64,000 nucleotides of DNA from Streptomyces sp. Sge12. GTDB lineage: Bacteria > Actinomycetota > Actinomycetes > Streptomycetales > Streptomycetaceae. This document shows positions 34,110 to 44,996 of the stretch, one piece after another; positions within the stretch are counted from its first letter, which is position 1, and each line of letters opens with the position of its first letter. The stretch spans positions 6,236,501 to 6,300,500 of the forward strand of contig NZ_CP020555.1 of NCBI RefSeq assembly GCF_002080455.1. Direction: 5' to 3'. Below the pieces are notes generated by a model. The model did not search any database and had not been told where the DNA came from. It saw nothing but the letters and a program-made list of their open reading frames with translations. A program made the translations under genes and the position numbers.

Positions 34110-34834
34110 GCGGCGTGCGGCGGATCGTCTCGCTGGTGCCCTCGCTGACCGAGGCGGTGGCCGTGAGCGCGCCCGGAGCACTGGTCGGGGTCACCGACTG
34201 GTGCACCCACCCCGAGGACCTCGGGGACGCCGTGCGGATCGGCGGGACGAAGAATCCCGACGTGCGGCGCATCGCGGCGCTCCGGCCCGACCTGGTGATC
34301 GCCAACGAGGAGGAGAACCGGGCCCCCGACCTCGCAGCGCTGCGCGCGGCCGGGGTCGAGGTACTGGTCACCGAGGTACGGGACCTCCCGCAGGCCCTGC
34401 GGGAGCTGGACCGGGTGCTCGTGGGCGTACTGGGGCTGGCGCGGCCGGGATGGCTGACGGACGCGGAGCGGGCATGGGCCCGGGTGGAACCGGTCGAGGT
34501 GCGCACCGCCTTCGTGCCGATCTGGCGCCGTCCGTGGATGGTGCTGGGCCGGGACACCTTCGCAGGAGACCTGCTGGCACGGCTCGGCGTGCACAACGTC
34601 TACGCCGGACACCCGGAGCGGTATCCCCGGGTGCCCGTGGAGGAACTGGCGGCGGCCGGCTGCGATCTGGTGGTGCTCCCGGACGAGCCGTACCGCTTCA
34701 CGGCCGAGGACGGCCCGGAGGCCTTCCCGGACCTGCCCGCGGCCCTGGTCGGCGGCCGCCACCTGACCTGGTACGGCCCCTCCCTGGCCGAGGCCCCGCA
34801 GATGCTGGCGAAGGCCCTGCGTGCGGCGCGCTGA
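34106..34834 (+). CDS. Cytoplasmic helical-backbone metal-receptor protein (BtuF-like)
   Basis: A 242-residue protein of the BtuF/FhuD-like fold. Seen: RIVSLVPSLTEAV at the start, VTDWCTHPED, ALRPDLVIANEEEN and the linking helix, then a second lobe. No signal peptide or lipobox is present, so unlike normal receptors it should stay in the cytoplasm. A TTG at 34106 overlaps the stop of the regulator gene; a GTG at 34115 (MRRIVSL) is an alternative. Cobalamin or iron-chelate binding is typical of the fold but not shown here. Coupling to a cupin regulator suggests a shared ligand or pathway. Confidence 0.82.
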   Translation: MSGVRRIVSLVPSLTEAVAVSAPGALVGVTDWCTHPEDLGDAVRIGGTKNPDVRRIAALRPDLVIANEEENRAPDLAALRAAGVEVLVTEVRDLPQALRELDRVLVGVLGLARPGWLTDAERAWARVEPVEVRTAFVPIWRRPWMVLGRDTFAGDLLARLGVHNVYAGHPERYPRVPVEELAAAGCDLVVLPDEPYRFTAEDGPEAFPDLPAALVGGRHLTWYGPSLAEAPQMLAKALRAAR

Positions 34835-34840
34835 GCGACG

Positions 34841-34846
34841 TATGGT
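34841..34846 (+). promoter_or_regulatory. -10 element, probable leaderless promoter of the lipoprotein gene
   Basis: TATGGT ends 6 bases before the ATG at 34853, with no ribosome-binding site between. Spacing fits a leaderless message. Confidence 0.5.
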
Positions 34847-34852
34847 CCTGGG

Positions 34853-35455
34853 ATGCGTAGAGGAAGATCATTAATTCTGCTCGCGGCCACGGCCCTGCTG
34901 GCGGGAGCCTGCGCGGCACCCGCGATCGAGGACGACCCCCGCCGCCCACCGCCCGGCCTCGGCGAGCTCAGTACCGGCGAGCTCCAGAGCCGCTGGTGGA
35001 GCTGGGCCGCGTCGAGCCCGGCCGGCTCCGACCCGGTGGCCGATCCGGACGGCAGTTTCTGCGCCCGGAACCAGCCGGCCGACACCTGGTACCTCGCGGG
35101 CACCTCCAAAGGACGGGCCGAGCGCCGGTGCTCGGTCCCCAAGGGGCGGCCGGTGGCTTTCCCGGTGCTCAACTTCACCGGTACGAAGGCCGAGTGCGCG
35201 GCGCGACTGGCCGAGGCACAGGGCACCGTCGTATGGGGGCGGAGCGACGTGGCGGTGGAGCGGATCGAGCCCACCCCGATCCGGATCGAGGGGGTCGAGG
35301 GCAATCCGGTGACAGGGAAGGCAGGGACGGTGACCACGCACGGCTGCGGGCTCTGGGTGCGGCTGGGGCCCGTCTGGGACACGGGCCCCCTGACCATCGA
35401 GGGCTCGGCCGGATCCGTCTCCGTATCGGTCGCCTACGACCTCCAGGTCGGCTAG
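34853..35455 (+). CDS. Putative lipoprotein with a TTA codon
   Basis: A 200-residue exported protein of unknown function. The signal peptide ends in the lipobox LLAGAC (Cys at residue 20). The mature part has paired Cys residues (FCARN, RRCSV, AECAA, HGCGLW) suggesting disulfides, and no recognisable domain. The first codons are unusual for this genome: codon 5 is AGA, 6 TCA, 7 TTA (34871-34873), 8 ATT. TTA is read only by the bldA tRNA in Streptomyces, so translation may depend on developmental stage. It is the only TTA codon I found by eye in the called genes. The start appears leaderless. Confidence 0.75.
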   Translation: MRRGRSLILLAATALLAGACAAPAIEDDPRRPPPGLGELSTGELQSRWWSWAASSPAGSDPVADPDGSFCARNQPADTWYLAGTSKGRAERRCSVPKGRPVAFPVLNFTGTKAECAARLAEAQGTVVWGRSDVAVERIEPTPIRIEGVEGNPVTGKAGTVTTHGCGLWVRLGPVWDTGPLTIEGSAGSVSVSVAYDLQVG

Positions 35456-35509
35456 GCCGTCTCCTTCTTGTCGGGCGTCGCTGGCCCGGCAAGATCCGAA
35501 AGACGCGGC

Positions 35510-36628
<1,119 letters not shown>

Positions 36629-36686
36629 GGACCCAGCCTCGCGCCGGGGAGGGCGGGGCGGCAGAGGCCATCTCCCTATGAGGTCA

Positions 36687-36692
36687 TAAACT
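36687..36692 (+). promoter_or_regulatory. -10 element, probable leaderless promoter of the LysR gene
   Basis: TAAACT ends 6 bases before the ATG at 36699 and no ribosome-binding site lies between. The A/T-rich TATGAGGTCATAAACTG region could also include a LysR binding site for the divergent pair. Confidence 0.45.
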
Positions 36693-36698
36693 GCTGTT

Positions 36699-37622
36699 AT
36701 GGGTAATGAGGAGTGGGTTCCGCTGGCGCACCGGGTGCCGGACCTGGGCGCGCTGGAGCTGCTGCTCGCGGTCGCGCGGGTCGGCAGCCTGAGCGGCGCG
36801 GCCCGGCGGCTGGGCATCACCCAGCCCGCGGCGAGCAGCCGGATCCGGACGATGGAGGCCCGGCTCGGCGTGGCCCTGGTGGACCGCTCCCCGCGCGGCT
36901 CGACGCTGACCGCCGAGGGGGCGCTCGTCACGGACTGGGCCCGGCGGGTGGTGGAGGCGGCGGAGGCCTTCGACGCGGGGGCGCAGGCGCTGCGCGGCCG
37001 GCGGGACTCGCGGCTGCGGGTGGCCGCCAGCATGACCATCGCGGAGTACCTGCTGCCGGGCTGGCTGATCGCCCTGCGCGGGCAGCGGCCTGACACTGCG
37101 GTGTCCCTGCACGCCGGGAACTCGGCGGTGGTCGCCGAACGGGTCCTCGCGCACGAGGCGGACCTCGGCTTCGTGGAGGGGCTGACCGTCCCCGAGGGAC
37201 TGGACTCGGCGGTGATCGCCCAGGACCGCCTGGTGGTGGCGGTGGCCCCGGGCCACCCGTGGGCGCGCCGGGCCAAGGGGGTGGCGGCGGCGGAACTGGC
37301 CTCCACCCCGCTGATCCTGCGCGAGCGGGGCTCCGGGACGCGGCAGGTCCTGGACGCGGCGCTGGCCCCGGTCGGCGGAGTGGCGGTACCCCTGCTGGAA
37401 CTGGCGTCGACCACCGCGGTGAAGGCGGCGGCGCTGAGCGGGGCGGGTCCGTGCGTACTGTCGGAGCTGGCGGTCGGGGACGAACTGGGCGCGCGGCGGC
37501 TCGTGGAGGTCCCGGTGGCGGGCGCGGCCCTGGACCGGGCCCTGCGGGCGGTCTGGCCGACGGGCTCCCGCCCGCAGGGCCCGGCCCGCGACCTGCTGTC
37601 CCTGACCCACCGCCGGATCTAG
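36699..37622 (+). CDS. LysR-family transcriptional regulator
   Basis: A 307-residue regulator. The N-terminal helix-turn-helix is clear: LELLLAVARVGSLSGAARRLGITQPAASSRIRTMEARLGVALVDRSPRGSTLT (residues about 15-67). The remainder is the effector-binding domain, with VVAVAPGHPWARR and LILRERGSGTRQVLDAAL, the latter common in CysB/CbbR-like members. Typical LysR proteins activate a divergent gene in response to a small molecule; here the neighbour is the TDT transporter 70 bp away. ATG at 36699, likely leaderless. Confidence 0.92.
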   Translation: MGNEEWVPLAHRVPDLGALELLLAVARVGSLSGAARRLGITQPAASSRIRTMEARLGVALVDRSPRGSTLTAEGALVTDWARRVVEAAEAFDAGAQALRGRRDSRLRVAASMTIAEYLLPGWLIALRGQRPDTAVSLHAGNSAVVAERVLAHEADLGFVEGLTVPEGLDSAVIAQDRLVVAVAPGHPWARRAKGVAAAELASTPLILRERGSGTRQVLDAALAPVGGVAVPLLELASTTAVKAAALSGAGPCVLSELAVGDELGARRLVEVPVAGAALDRALRAVWPTGSRPQGPARDLLSLTHRRI

Positions 37623-37773
37623 GGGGTCTCTTGCCGATCGGGCCGGGCTCGCGGGGCGTCTGGTCCGTTCGGGGGAAGAGGGATCGATTCGGCGCGGTGC
37701 GGACGGTGACCGGGGTGTGCGAGGCCGGAAAGGTGGCTCCTGCACGTTTGTCGCTTTCCGAGGAGAACCCCAG

Positions 37774-38130
37774 ATGCGTCTTCGCCATGCCGCCGTCGCC
37801 GCCTTCGGCGCCGTCACCCTGCTGCTCACGATCCCGACGTCGGCCTCGGCCGCGGAGGGGGAGTTCCAGTACACGGTCACCGGTCTCGACGGCCAGCCGC
37901 TGAGGCTCGTACTGGACAACCCGCCGAGCGGGGAGTGCATCACGCTGCCCGAGGTGGCCGACCCCTCGGCCAGTTCCCCGGCCCACTCGCCGAGGAACCG
38001 GACCGACGAGCTGGCCCTCGTGTTCACGGAGCCGGACTGCACGGGCCGGGAGTTCACGCTGCGGCCGCGCACGGGCTACGGCACGGAGCGCCTCGAACTG
38101 CGGTCGGTGGTCTTCGCCCGACGCGCGTGA
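37774..38130 (+). CDS. Small secreted protein of unknown function
   Basis: A 118-residue exported protein. Signal peptide about 1-27 (MRLRHAAVAAFGAVTLLL, cleavage near ASA-AEG), then a compact domain with two cysteines (SGECITL and EPDCTGRE) that could form one disulfide. No family recognised; the pattern of short beta strands with a C-terminal RSVVF resembles small extracellular inhibitors or crystallin-like proteins, but this is only an impression. ATG with GAGGAG upstream. It stands alone between lysR and a convergent membrane-protein gene. Confidence 0.75.
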   Translation: MRLRHAAVAAFGAVTLLLTIPTSASAAEGEFQYTVTGLDGQPLRLVLDNPPSGECITLPEVADPSASSPAHSPRNRTDELALVFTEPDCTGREFTLRPRTGYGTERLELRSVVFARRA

Positions 38131-38166
38131 GGTACGGCTGCCGGGCCCGGAGCCGCGCGGGGTGGC

Positions 38167-38961
38167 TCAGCTCTCCGAGCTGAGCCGCTTCGTCAGGAGC
38201 GAGCCCGCGACGATCAGTGCGACACCCAGCCACCACATGTTGTCGAAGATCAGGACGGCGATCCCGATCGGCACCAGCAGGCCCGCCAGGGGTACGAGGA
38301 GCCCGGCCCAGTTCGTCGGCCCGGGTTCCTCGCCGGCCGCCGCGCGGGCGGCGCGGGCGCGGGCGACGTCCGGGTACCAGACGGTGAACTTCAGGGCGGC
38401 GACGATCGCCAGGATCTGGATGATCCAGCCCGTCCAGATGTTGTTCGGGTTGTGCAGGACGAGGTCCCCGTAGGCACCCGCGGCGGCCGCCACCAGGAAC
38501 GCGACGCCCCACGCGCCCGTGATCATGTAGTTGGTGCGCAGGAAGCCCCGGGTGTGCCAGAGCGACGGGTCGACCTGCTCGCGTGCGTACTGGAGGGTGA
38601 AGGGCGTCCGCACGGCCATCGAGCCGAAGGCGATGACGGCCAGCGCGATGTTGGAGACCTCGCCGGCGTACGTCTCCAGCCAGCGCCGGGTGCCGTCGCT
38701 CGCCAGGAGTCCGACGACGGCCATGGAGGCGAAGAACACCACGTCGGCGAGTTCCAGCAGCTTCCAGGACGTGCCCCGGTTGACCAGGCGGCTCACCACG
38801 ATCAGCGCGACGGCGGCGAGAAGCGCCAGTCCGACCGCGAGCTCGAACCGTCCCGGGCCGACCAGCAGCGAGAAGATGATCCACGGCGCCATTCCGACGA
38901 TCGGGTTTTCCAGGAACCCGGCCACCGGCCCGGATGCCGTGCCCTTCGGCTCGGTCCGCAT
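38167..38961 (-). CDS. Conserved integral membrane protein
   Basis: A 264-residue protein with about seven hydrophobic helices (for example PWIIFSLLVGPGRFELAVGLALLAAVALIVV near residues 26-56, and the last at LLVPIGIAVLIFDNMWWLGVALIVAG). I do not recognise a functional family; no transport or enzyme motif is visible. ATG at 38961 (MRTEPKGTAS) with GGAAG upstream. A strong hairpin upstream ends transcription from the amidotransferase gene, so this gene probably has its own promoter. Confidence 0.75.
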   Translation of the reverse strand: MRTEPKGTASGPVAGFLENPIVGMAPWIIFSLLVGPGRFELAVGLALLAAVALIVVSRLVNRGTSWKLLELADVVFFASMAVVGLLASDGTRRWLETYAGEVSNIALAVIAFGSMAVRTPFTLQYAREQVDPSLWHTRGFLRTNYMITGAWGVAFLVAAAAGAYGDLVLHNPNNIWTGWIIQILAIVAALKFTVWYPDVARARAARAAAGEEPGPTNWAGLLVPLAGLLVPIGIAVLIFDNMWWLGVALIVAGSLLTKRLSSES

Positions 38962-38977
38962 GCTTCCAGCGTGCCCG

Positions 38978-39020
38978 CCCGGCGGGGGCCCGGCCAATCG
39001 TGCACCGGGCCCCCGCCGGG
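38978..39020 (-). terminator. Terminator after the amidotransferase gene
   Basis: A perfect 16-bp stem, CCCGGCGGGGGCCCGG and its complement, with an 11-base loop, 16 bases past the amidotransferase stop on the minus strand. Confidence 0.8.
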
Positions 39021-39035
39021 ACGCGGGGGCCGGGG

Positions 39036-39743
39036 TCAGCCCACCGGTACCGCGGTGCGGACGGAGGCCGCCTCGATCAGGGCGGACATCACCCGCGTGT
39101 CCTTGTCCCGCTCCGGGTGCCACTGGACGCCCAGCACCCACCGCTGCGGATCGGGCAGTTCGATCGCCTCCACCGTGCCGTCCACGGCGTGGGCCGAGAC
39201 GACCAGGCCGCGGCCGAGCCGGTCGACGGCCTGGTGGTGGTAGGTCGGGACCTGCGCCTCCTCCGGGACCAGGTCCGCGTACCGGGTGCCGGGGACCGGG
39301 CGGACCGGATGCCAGGACATGGCGCCGGGGGTCTCGAAGTGGCCGTCGATGTGCTGGACGAGCGTGCCGCCCAGGGCCACGTTGAGGGCCTGCATGCCCC
39401 GGCAGATGCCGAGGACGGGCAGGTCCGCCTCCAGGGCGGCCGCGATCAGGGCCAGTTCCCAGTGGTCGCGGACCGTGGCGGGGGAACCCGTACGGGAGTC
39501 GCGCGCGGCCCCGTAGTGCGCCGGGTCCACGTCCGGGCCGCCCGCGACGACCAAGCCGTCCACCCGGCTCAGCACCTCCGCCGCCGACGCGGGTTCGTCC
39601 GGCGGGAGCAGCACGGCCGCGCCGCCCGCCGCCTGGACGAGTTCGTAGTACCCGGTCGGTACGAGGGATGTCGGGAGGTCCCACACCCCGTAGCGGGTGG
39701 AATCCTCGACATAGGTGGTGATGCCGATGAGCGGCCTGGGCAC
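39036..39743 (-). CDS. Class I glutamine amidotransferase-type gamma-glutamyl hydrolase (PuuD-like)
   Basis: A 235-residue hydrolase of the peptidase C26 / gamma-glutamyl-GABA hydrolase family. The nucleophile Cys is in VLGICRGMQALNVALGG (near residue 110), and the catalytic His-Glu in VLGVQWHPERD (near 205). It would split a gamma-glutamyl bond and release glutamate. GTG start (MPRPLIGITTY) with GGAGG upstream. It lies next to an amino acid permease and a glutamine synthetase-like ligase, so the likely substrate is a gamma-glutamylated amine or acid, for example gamma-glutamylglycine in ethanolamine breakdown. Specificity is inferred. Confidence 0.92.
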   Translation of the reverse strand: MPRPLIGITTYVEDSTRYGVWDLPTSLVPTGYYELVQAAGGAAVLLPPDEPASAAEVLSRVDGLVVAGGPDVDPAHYGAARDSRTGSPATVRDHWELALIAAALEADLPVLGICRGMQALNVALGGTLVQHIDGHFETPGAMSWHPVRPVPGTRYADLVPEEAQVPTYHHQAVDRLGRGLVVSAHAVDGTVEAIELPDPQRWVLGVQWHPERDKDTRVMSALIEAASVRTAVPVG

Positions 39744-39788
39744 GTTCGTTACCTCCAGCAGGGGGCAGGGCAGGGCGGGAACAGGGTT

Positions 39789-41267
<1,479 letters not shown>

Positions 41268-41286
41268 CGTGCGCTCCTGCCTCAGG

Positions 41287-41311
41287 GCAATGGTTGTGGG
41301 GCGTACCTTTG
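41287..41311. promoter_or_regulatory. Shared operator copy 1 (permease promoter)
   Basis: GCAATGGTT (41287-41295), 8 bases, TACCTTTG (41304-41311). The same GCAATGGTT-N8-TACCTT occurs at 42159. It lies 19 bases upstream of the permease start and is the likely site of the FadR-type regulator encoded between them. Confidence 0.6.
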
Positions 41312-41390
41312 CCTTAGTGGACTGGAGTGCGCAAGACCTCTGCGTTAAACAGAAGTTACGAAATCCTCCCGGCCGCCCCCCCGGAGCCGC

Positions 41391-42137
41391 TCAGGCCAGG
41401 AAGCCGCGGAGCAGTGCCGCCGTGCCGCAGCAGTGCTCGCGCATGGTCTCGCGCGCCCCGGCCGCGTCGCCGTCCAGCACCGCCGCCACCAGGGTGCTGT
41501 GCTGCTGCTGGGAGTGCTCCAGGTTCCGCACGAGCAGCGGGATGCAGTCCAGCAGGTCGTTCACGGTGGCCCGGACGGCCGCGTACTGGGCCGTCAGGGT
41601 GGCGGATCCGGCCAGCTCGCACAGGGTGAGGTGGAAGAGGGTGTCCTGGCGGCGGTAGTCGGCCAGCGGGGCGTCGTGGGTGGCGGCCAGGGCGGCGAGC
41701 AGTCGCTCGGAGCCCTCCCCGGTCAGCCCGTGGGAGGCGCACAGTCCGGCCGCCCCCACCTCCAGCACCTCGCGGAACCGCAGGGCGTCCTCGATGTCCA
41801 CGCCCGCGACGCGCCGGCGCAGCTCCTCCTCGGCGCCGCCCGCCGGGGTGTCGGGCCGGGGCAGCACAAACGTTCCGCCGTACCGCCCGCGGCGGGCCTC
41901 CACCAGGCCCTGGTCCTGGAGCACCTTCAGCACCTCGCGCAGGGTGACCCGGCTGATCCCCATCCGTTCCGCCAGCTCCCGCTCCGGCGGAAGGCGCTCG
42001 CCGCCCGGCACCAGACCCAGCCGGACCACCTGGAGGATCTGCTCCAGCGCTTCCTCGAAACCGTTGCCCGCCCGTACCTGGCGCAGCACGGGATTCAGAC
42101 GCGCGATGGCGTCGCCTTCACTCGCCGTATCGGTCAT
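41391..42137 (-). CDS. FadR-subfamily GntR regulator (FCD domain)
   Basis: A 248-residue regulator with an N-terminal winged helix-turn-helix (LPPERELAERMGISRVTLREVLKVLQDQGLVEARRGRYGGTFV, about 46-88) and an all-helical FCD effector domain (about 110-245) with the metal-site type HxxFH in RRQDTLFHLTL. ATG at 42137 with GGAGGAG upstream. It is divergent from the ligase gene and upstream of the permease gene, both preceded by the same 25-bp site, so it probably represses the cluster until the amine or a pathway intermediate is present. Effector unknown. Confidence 0.92.
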   Translation of the reverse strand: MTDTASEGDAIARLNPVLRQVRAGNGFEEALEQILQVVRLGLVPGGERLPPERELAERMGISRVTLREVLKVLQDQGLVEARRGRYGGTFVLPRPDTPAGGAEEELRRRVAGVDIEDALRFREVLEVGAAGLCASHGLTGEGSERLLAALAATHDAPLADYRRQDTLFHLTLCELAGSATLTAQYAAVRATVNDLLDCIPLLVRNLEHSQQQHSTLVAAVLDGDAAGARETMREHCCGTAALLRGFLA

Positions 42138-42158
42138 CTCGGCTCCTCCCCTTCCCAA

Positions 42159-42183
42159 GCAATGGTTCTATTCAATACCTTAG
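42159..42183. promoter_or_regulatory. Shared operator copy 2 (ligase/regulator promoter)
   Basis: GCAATGGTT (42159-42167), 8 bases, TACCTTAG (42176-42183), in the 77-bp gap between the divergent regulator and ligase genes, matching the permease-promoter copy over 15 defined bases. Confidence 0.6.
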
Positions 42184-42214
42184 GGCTCCTCGGCTCACCG
42201 AAGGAGAGATTCCA

Positions 42215-43579
42215 GTGGTAGACCGCAAGCCGCCGCTCGCGCCCGAGGAGCTCCGCTCCCTCGTCGCCAGTGGTGAGATCGACACAGTGGTCCTGGCCTT
42301 CCCCGACATGCAGGGGCGGCTCCAGGGCAAGCGGTTCGCCGCACAGTTCTTCCTCGACGAGGTCCTCGAGCACGGTACCGAGGGCTGCAACTACCTCCTC
42401 GCCGTCGATACCGACATGAACACCGTCGACGGCTACGAGATGTCCTCCTGGGACCGGGGCTACGGCGACTTCGCCATGCACCCCGACCTCGCCACCCTGC
42501 GCCGGATCCCCTGGAACCCCGGCAGCGCCTTCCTCCTCGCCGACCTCGCCTGGAACGACGGCTCGCCCGTGGTCGCCGCACCCCGGCAGATCCTGCGCCG
42601 CCAGCTGGAGCGCCTCGCCGAGGCCGGGTACACCGCGATGGTCGGCACCGAGCTGGAGTTCATGGTCTTCCAGGACACCTACGAGCAGGCCTGGAACTCC
42701 GGCTACCGCGGCCTGACCCCCGCCAACCAGTACAACATCGACTACTCCGTCCTCGGGACCGGCCGCATCGAACCCCTGCTGCGCCGGATCCGCAACGAGA
42801 TGCAGGCCGCGGGCCTGATCGTCGAGTCGGCCAAGGGGGAGTGCAACCTCGGCCAGCACGAGATCGCCTTCCGCTACGACGAGGCGCTCACCACCTGCGA
42901 CCAGCACTCCGTCTACAAGACCGGAGCCAAGGAGATCGCCTCCCAGGAAGGCGTCTCGCTCACCTTCATGGCCAAGTTCGACGAGCGCGAGGGCAACTCC
43001 TGTCACATTCACCTCTCGCTGGCCGACGCGGACGGACGCAACGCGATGGCCGGTGACGGGCCGGGCGGAATGTCACCGGTGATGCGACACTTCCTGGCCG
43101 GTCAGCTGGCCGCGCTGCGCGACTTCTCCCTTCTCTACGCCCCCAACATCAATTCGTACAAGCGTTTCCGGCCGGGATCCTTCGCCCCGACCGCCGTCGC
43201 CTGGGGCGTGGACAACCGGACCTGCGCCCTGCGGGTCGTCGGCCACGGCCGCTCCATGCGCTTCGAGAACCGCCTCCCCGGCGGCGACGTCAACCCGTAC
43301 CTCGCCGTCTCCGGCCTCGTCGCCGCCGGGCTCTACGGCATCGAGAACCGCCTGGAACTCCCCGAGGCCTGCGGCGGGAACGCCTACACCGCCGAATACG
43401 CCCACGTCCCCGCCACCCTGCGCGAGGCCGCCGAGCTCTGGGAGAACAGCGAGATCGCCAAGGCCGCCTTCGGCCCCGAAGTGGTCGCGCACTACCGGAA
43501 CATGGCCCGCGTGGAACTCGACGCGTACGACTCCGCGGTCACCGACTGGGAGCTGCGCCGCTCCTTCGAACGCCTGTAG
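42215..43579 (+). CDS. glnA4: Glutamine synthetase-like gamma-glutamyl ligase (GlnA4-type)
   Basis: A 454-residue member of the glutamine synthetase fold that couples glutamate to an amine using ATP. Seen: VDTDMNTVDGYEMSSWDRGYGD, TELEFMVFQ (metal site), ECNLGQHEIAFRY, GNSCHIHLSLAD, NSYKRFRPGSFAPT and RVVGHGRSMRFENRLPGGDVNPY. Streptomyces GlnA4 is reported to make gamma-glutamylethanolamide rather than glutamine; gene context here agrees. The usual adenylylation-site region is not evident. GTG with AAGGAGAG upstream. First gene of a ligase-ALDH-SDR run. Symbol given by family and context, not proven. Confidence 0.88.
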   Translation: MVDRKPPLAPEELRSLVASGEIDTVVLAFPDMQGRLQGKRFAAQFFLDEVLEHGTEGCNYLLAVDTDMNTVDGYEMSSWDRGYGDFAMHPDLATLRRIPWNPGSAFLLADLAWNDGSPVVAAPRQILRRQLERLAEAGYTAMVGTELEFMVFQDTYEQAWNSGYRGLTPANQYNIDYSVLGTGRIEPLLRRIRNEMQAAGLIVESAKGECNLGQHEIAFRYDEALTTCDQHSVYKTGAKEIASQEGVSLTFMAKFDEREGNSCHIHLSLADADGRNAMAGDGPGGMSPVMRHFLAGQLAALRDFSLLYAPNINSYKRFRPGSFAPTAVAWGVDNRTCALRVVGHGRSMRFENRLPGGDVNPYLAVSGLVAAGLYGIENRLELPEACGGNAYTAEYAHVPATLREAAELWENSEIAKAAFGPEVVAHYRNMARVELDAYDSAVTDWELRRSFERL

Positions 43580-43626
43580 CCCCCGCACGCCCCCGCGCGC
43601 CACCGAACGAATCTGAGAGGCACCAC

Positions 43627-44991
43627 GTGTCCGATGCGCTGGAAGTGTTGAATCCGGCCACCGAGGAAACCGTCGCCGTCGTCCCGGCCGCCACACGGGA
43701 CGACGTCGACGCCGCCGTCGCCCGGGCCGCCGCGGCCCAGCGCGCCTGGGCGGCGGCCGCCCCCGCCGACCGGGCCCGCCTTCTGCGCCGCTTCGCCGCG
43801 GTCGTCGACGGCCACCTCGAGGAACTGGCCCGACTGGAGGTCGACGAGGCCGGCCACACCATCGGCAACGCCCGCTGGGAAGCCGGCAACGTACGCGACC
43901 TCCTCGACTTCGCCGCCGGGGGAGTGGAACGGCTCTCCGGCCGCCAGATCCCCGTCGCCGGCGGCATCGACGTCACCTTCCTCGAACCCCTCGGCGTCAT
44001 CGGCGTGATCGCCCCCTGGAACTTCCCCATGCCGATCGCCGCCTGGGGCCTGGCCCCGGCCCTCGCCGCCGGCAACGCCGTCATCCTCAAGCCCGCCGAG
44101 ACCACCCCGCTCACCGCGCTGCGCCTCGCCGAGCTCGCCCTCGAGGCCGGGATCCCCGAGCACCTCTTCCAGGTACTCCCCGGCCGCGGCGACGTCGCCG
44201 GCGACGCACTCGTCGAACACCCCGGCGTCGCGAAGATCGTCTTCACCGGGTCCACCCGCGTCGGCAAGCAGATCATGGCCAAGTGCGCCGACCGGGTGAA
44301 GCGCGTCACCCTCGAACTCGGCGGCAAGAGCCCCAACATCGTCTTCGCCGACGCCGACCTCGAAGCCGCCGCCGCAGCCGCCCCCATGTCCTTCCTCGAC
44401 AACACCGGCCAGGACTGCTGCGCCCGCACCCGGATCCTCGTACAACGCTCCGTCTACGACCGCTTCCTGGAGCTCGTCGCCCCCGGCATCGCGGCCGTCA
44501 CCGTGGGCGACCCGCTCGACGAGAAGACGCAGATGGGCCCGCTGATCTCACGGACCCAGCTGGAGCGCGTACGGTCCTTCGTCACCGACGACCTCACCGC
44601 GATCCGCGGCACCGCCCCCGAGGGCCCCGGCTTCTGGTACCCGCCCACCCTCGTCACGGACGTCGCCCCCACCGCGCCCGTCGCCGCAGAGGAGGTCTTC
44701 GGACCGGTCGCCGTCGTCCTGCCCTTCGAGGACGAGGAGGACGCCGTACGCCTGGCCAACGCGACCGAGTACGGCCTCTCCGGCTCGCTCTGGACCCGCG
44801 ACATCGGGCGCGCACTGCGCGTCTCGCGCGCCGTCGCCGCCGGCAACCTGTCCGTCAACTCGCACAGCAGCGTCCGCTACTGGACCCCCTTCGGCGGCTA
44901 CAAGCAGTCCGGACTCGGCCGCGAGCTCGGACCCGACGCCCTCACCGCTTTCACCGAGACCAAGAACGTCTTCATCAGCACGGAGGCCTGA
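43627..44991 (+). CDS. NAD(P)-dependent aldehyde dehydrogenase
   Basis: A 454-residue oxidoreductase that turns an aldehyde into an acid. Seen: GVIAPWNFPMPIAAWGLAPALAAGN and ILKPAETTPLTAL at the coenzyme site, ITFTGSTRVGKQI-like KIVFTGSTRVGKQ, the general base Glu in TLELGGKSPNIV, the catalytic Cys in NTGQDCCARTR, and the EEVFGPVAVVLPF segment. Slightly short for the family at the N-terminus. GTG start. It lies 47 bases after the ligase gene and 5 bases before the SDR gene, so it is in one operon; gamma-glutamyl-acetaldehyde is the plausible substrate. Confidence 0.94.
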   Translation: MSDALEVLNPATEETVAVVPAATRDDVDAAVARAAAAQRAWAAAAPADRARLLRRFAAVVDGHLEELARLEVDEAGHTIGNARWEAGNVRDLLDFAAGGVERLSGRQIPVAGGIDVTFLEPLGVIGVIAPWNFPMPIAAWGLAPALAAGNAVILKPAETTPLTALRLAELALEAGIPEHLFQVLPGRGDVAGDALVEHPGVAKIVFTGSTRVGKQIMAKCADRVKRVTLELGGKSPNIVFADADLEAAAAAAPMSFLDNTGQDCCARTRILVQRSVYDRFLELVAPGIAAVTVGDPLDEKTQMGPLISRTQLERVRSFVTDDLTAIRGTAPEGPGFWYPPTLVTDVAPTAPVAAEEVFGPVAVVLPFEDEEDAVRLANATEYGLSGSLWTRDIGRALRVSRAVAAGNLSVNSHSSVRYWTPFGGYKQSGLGRELGPDALTAFTETKNVFISTEA

Positions 44992-44996
44992 ACCAC

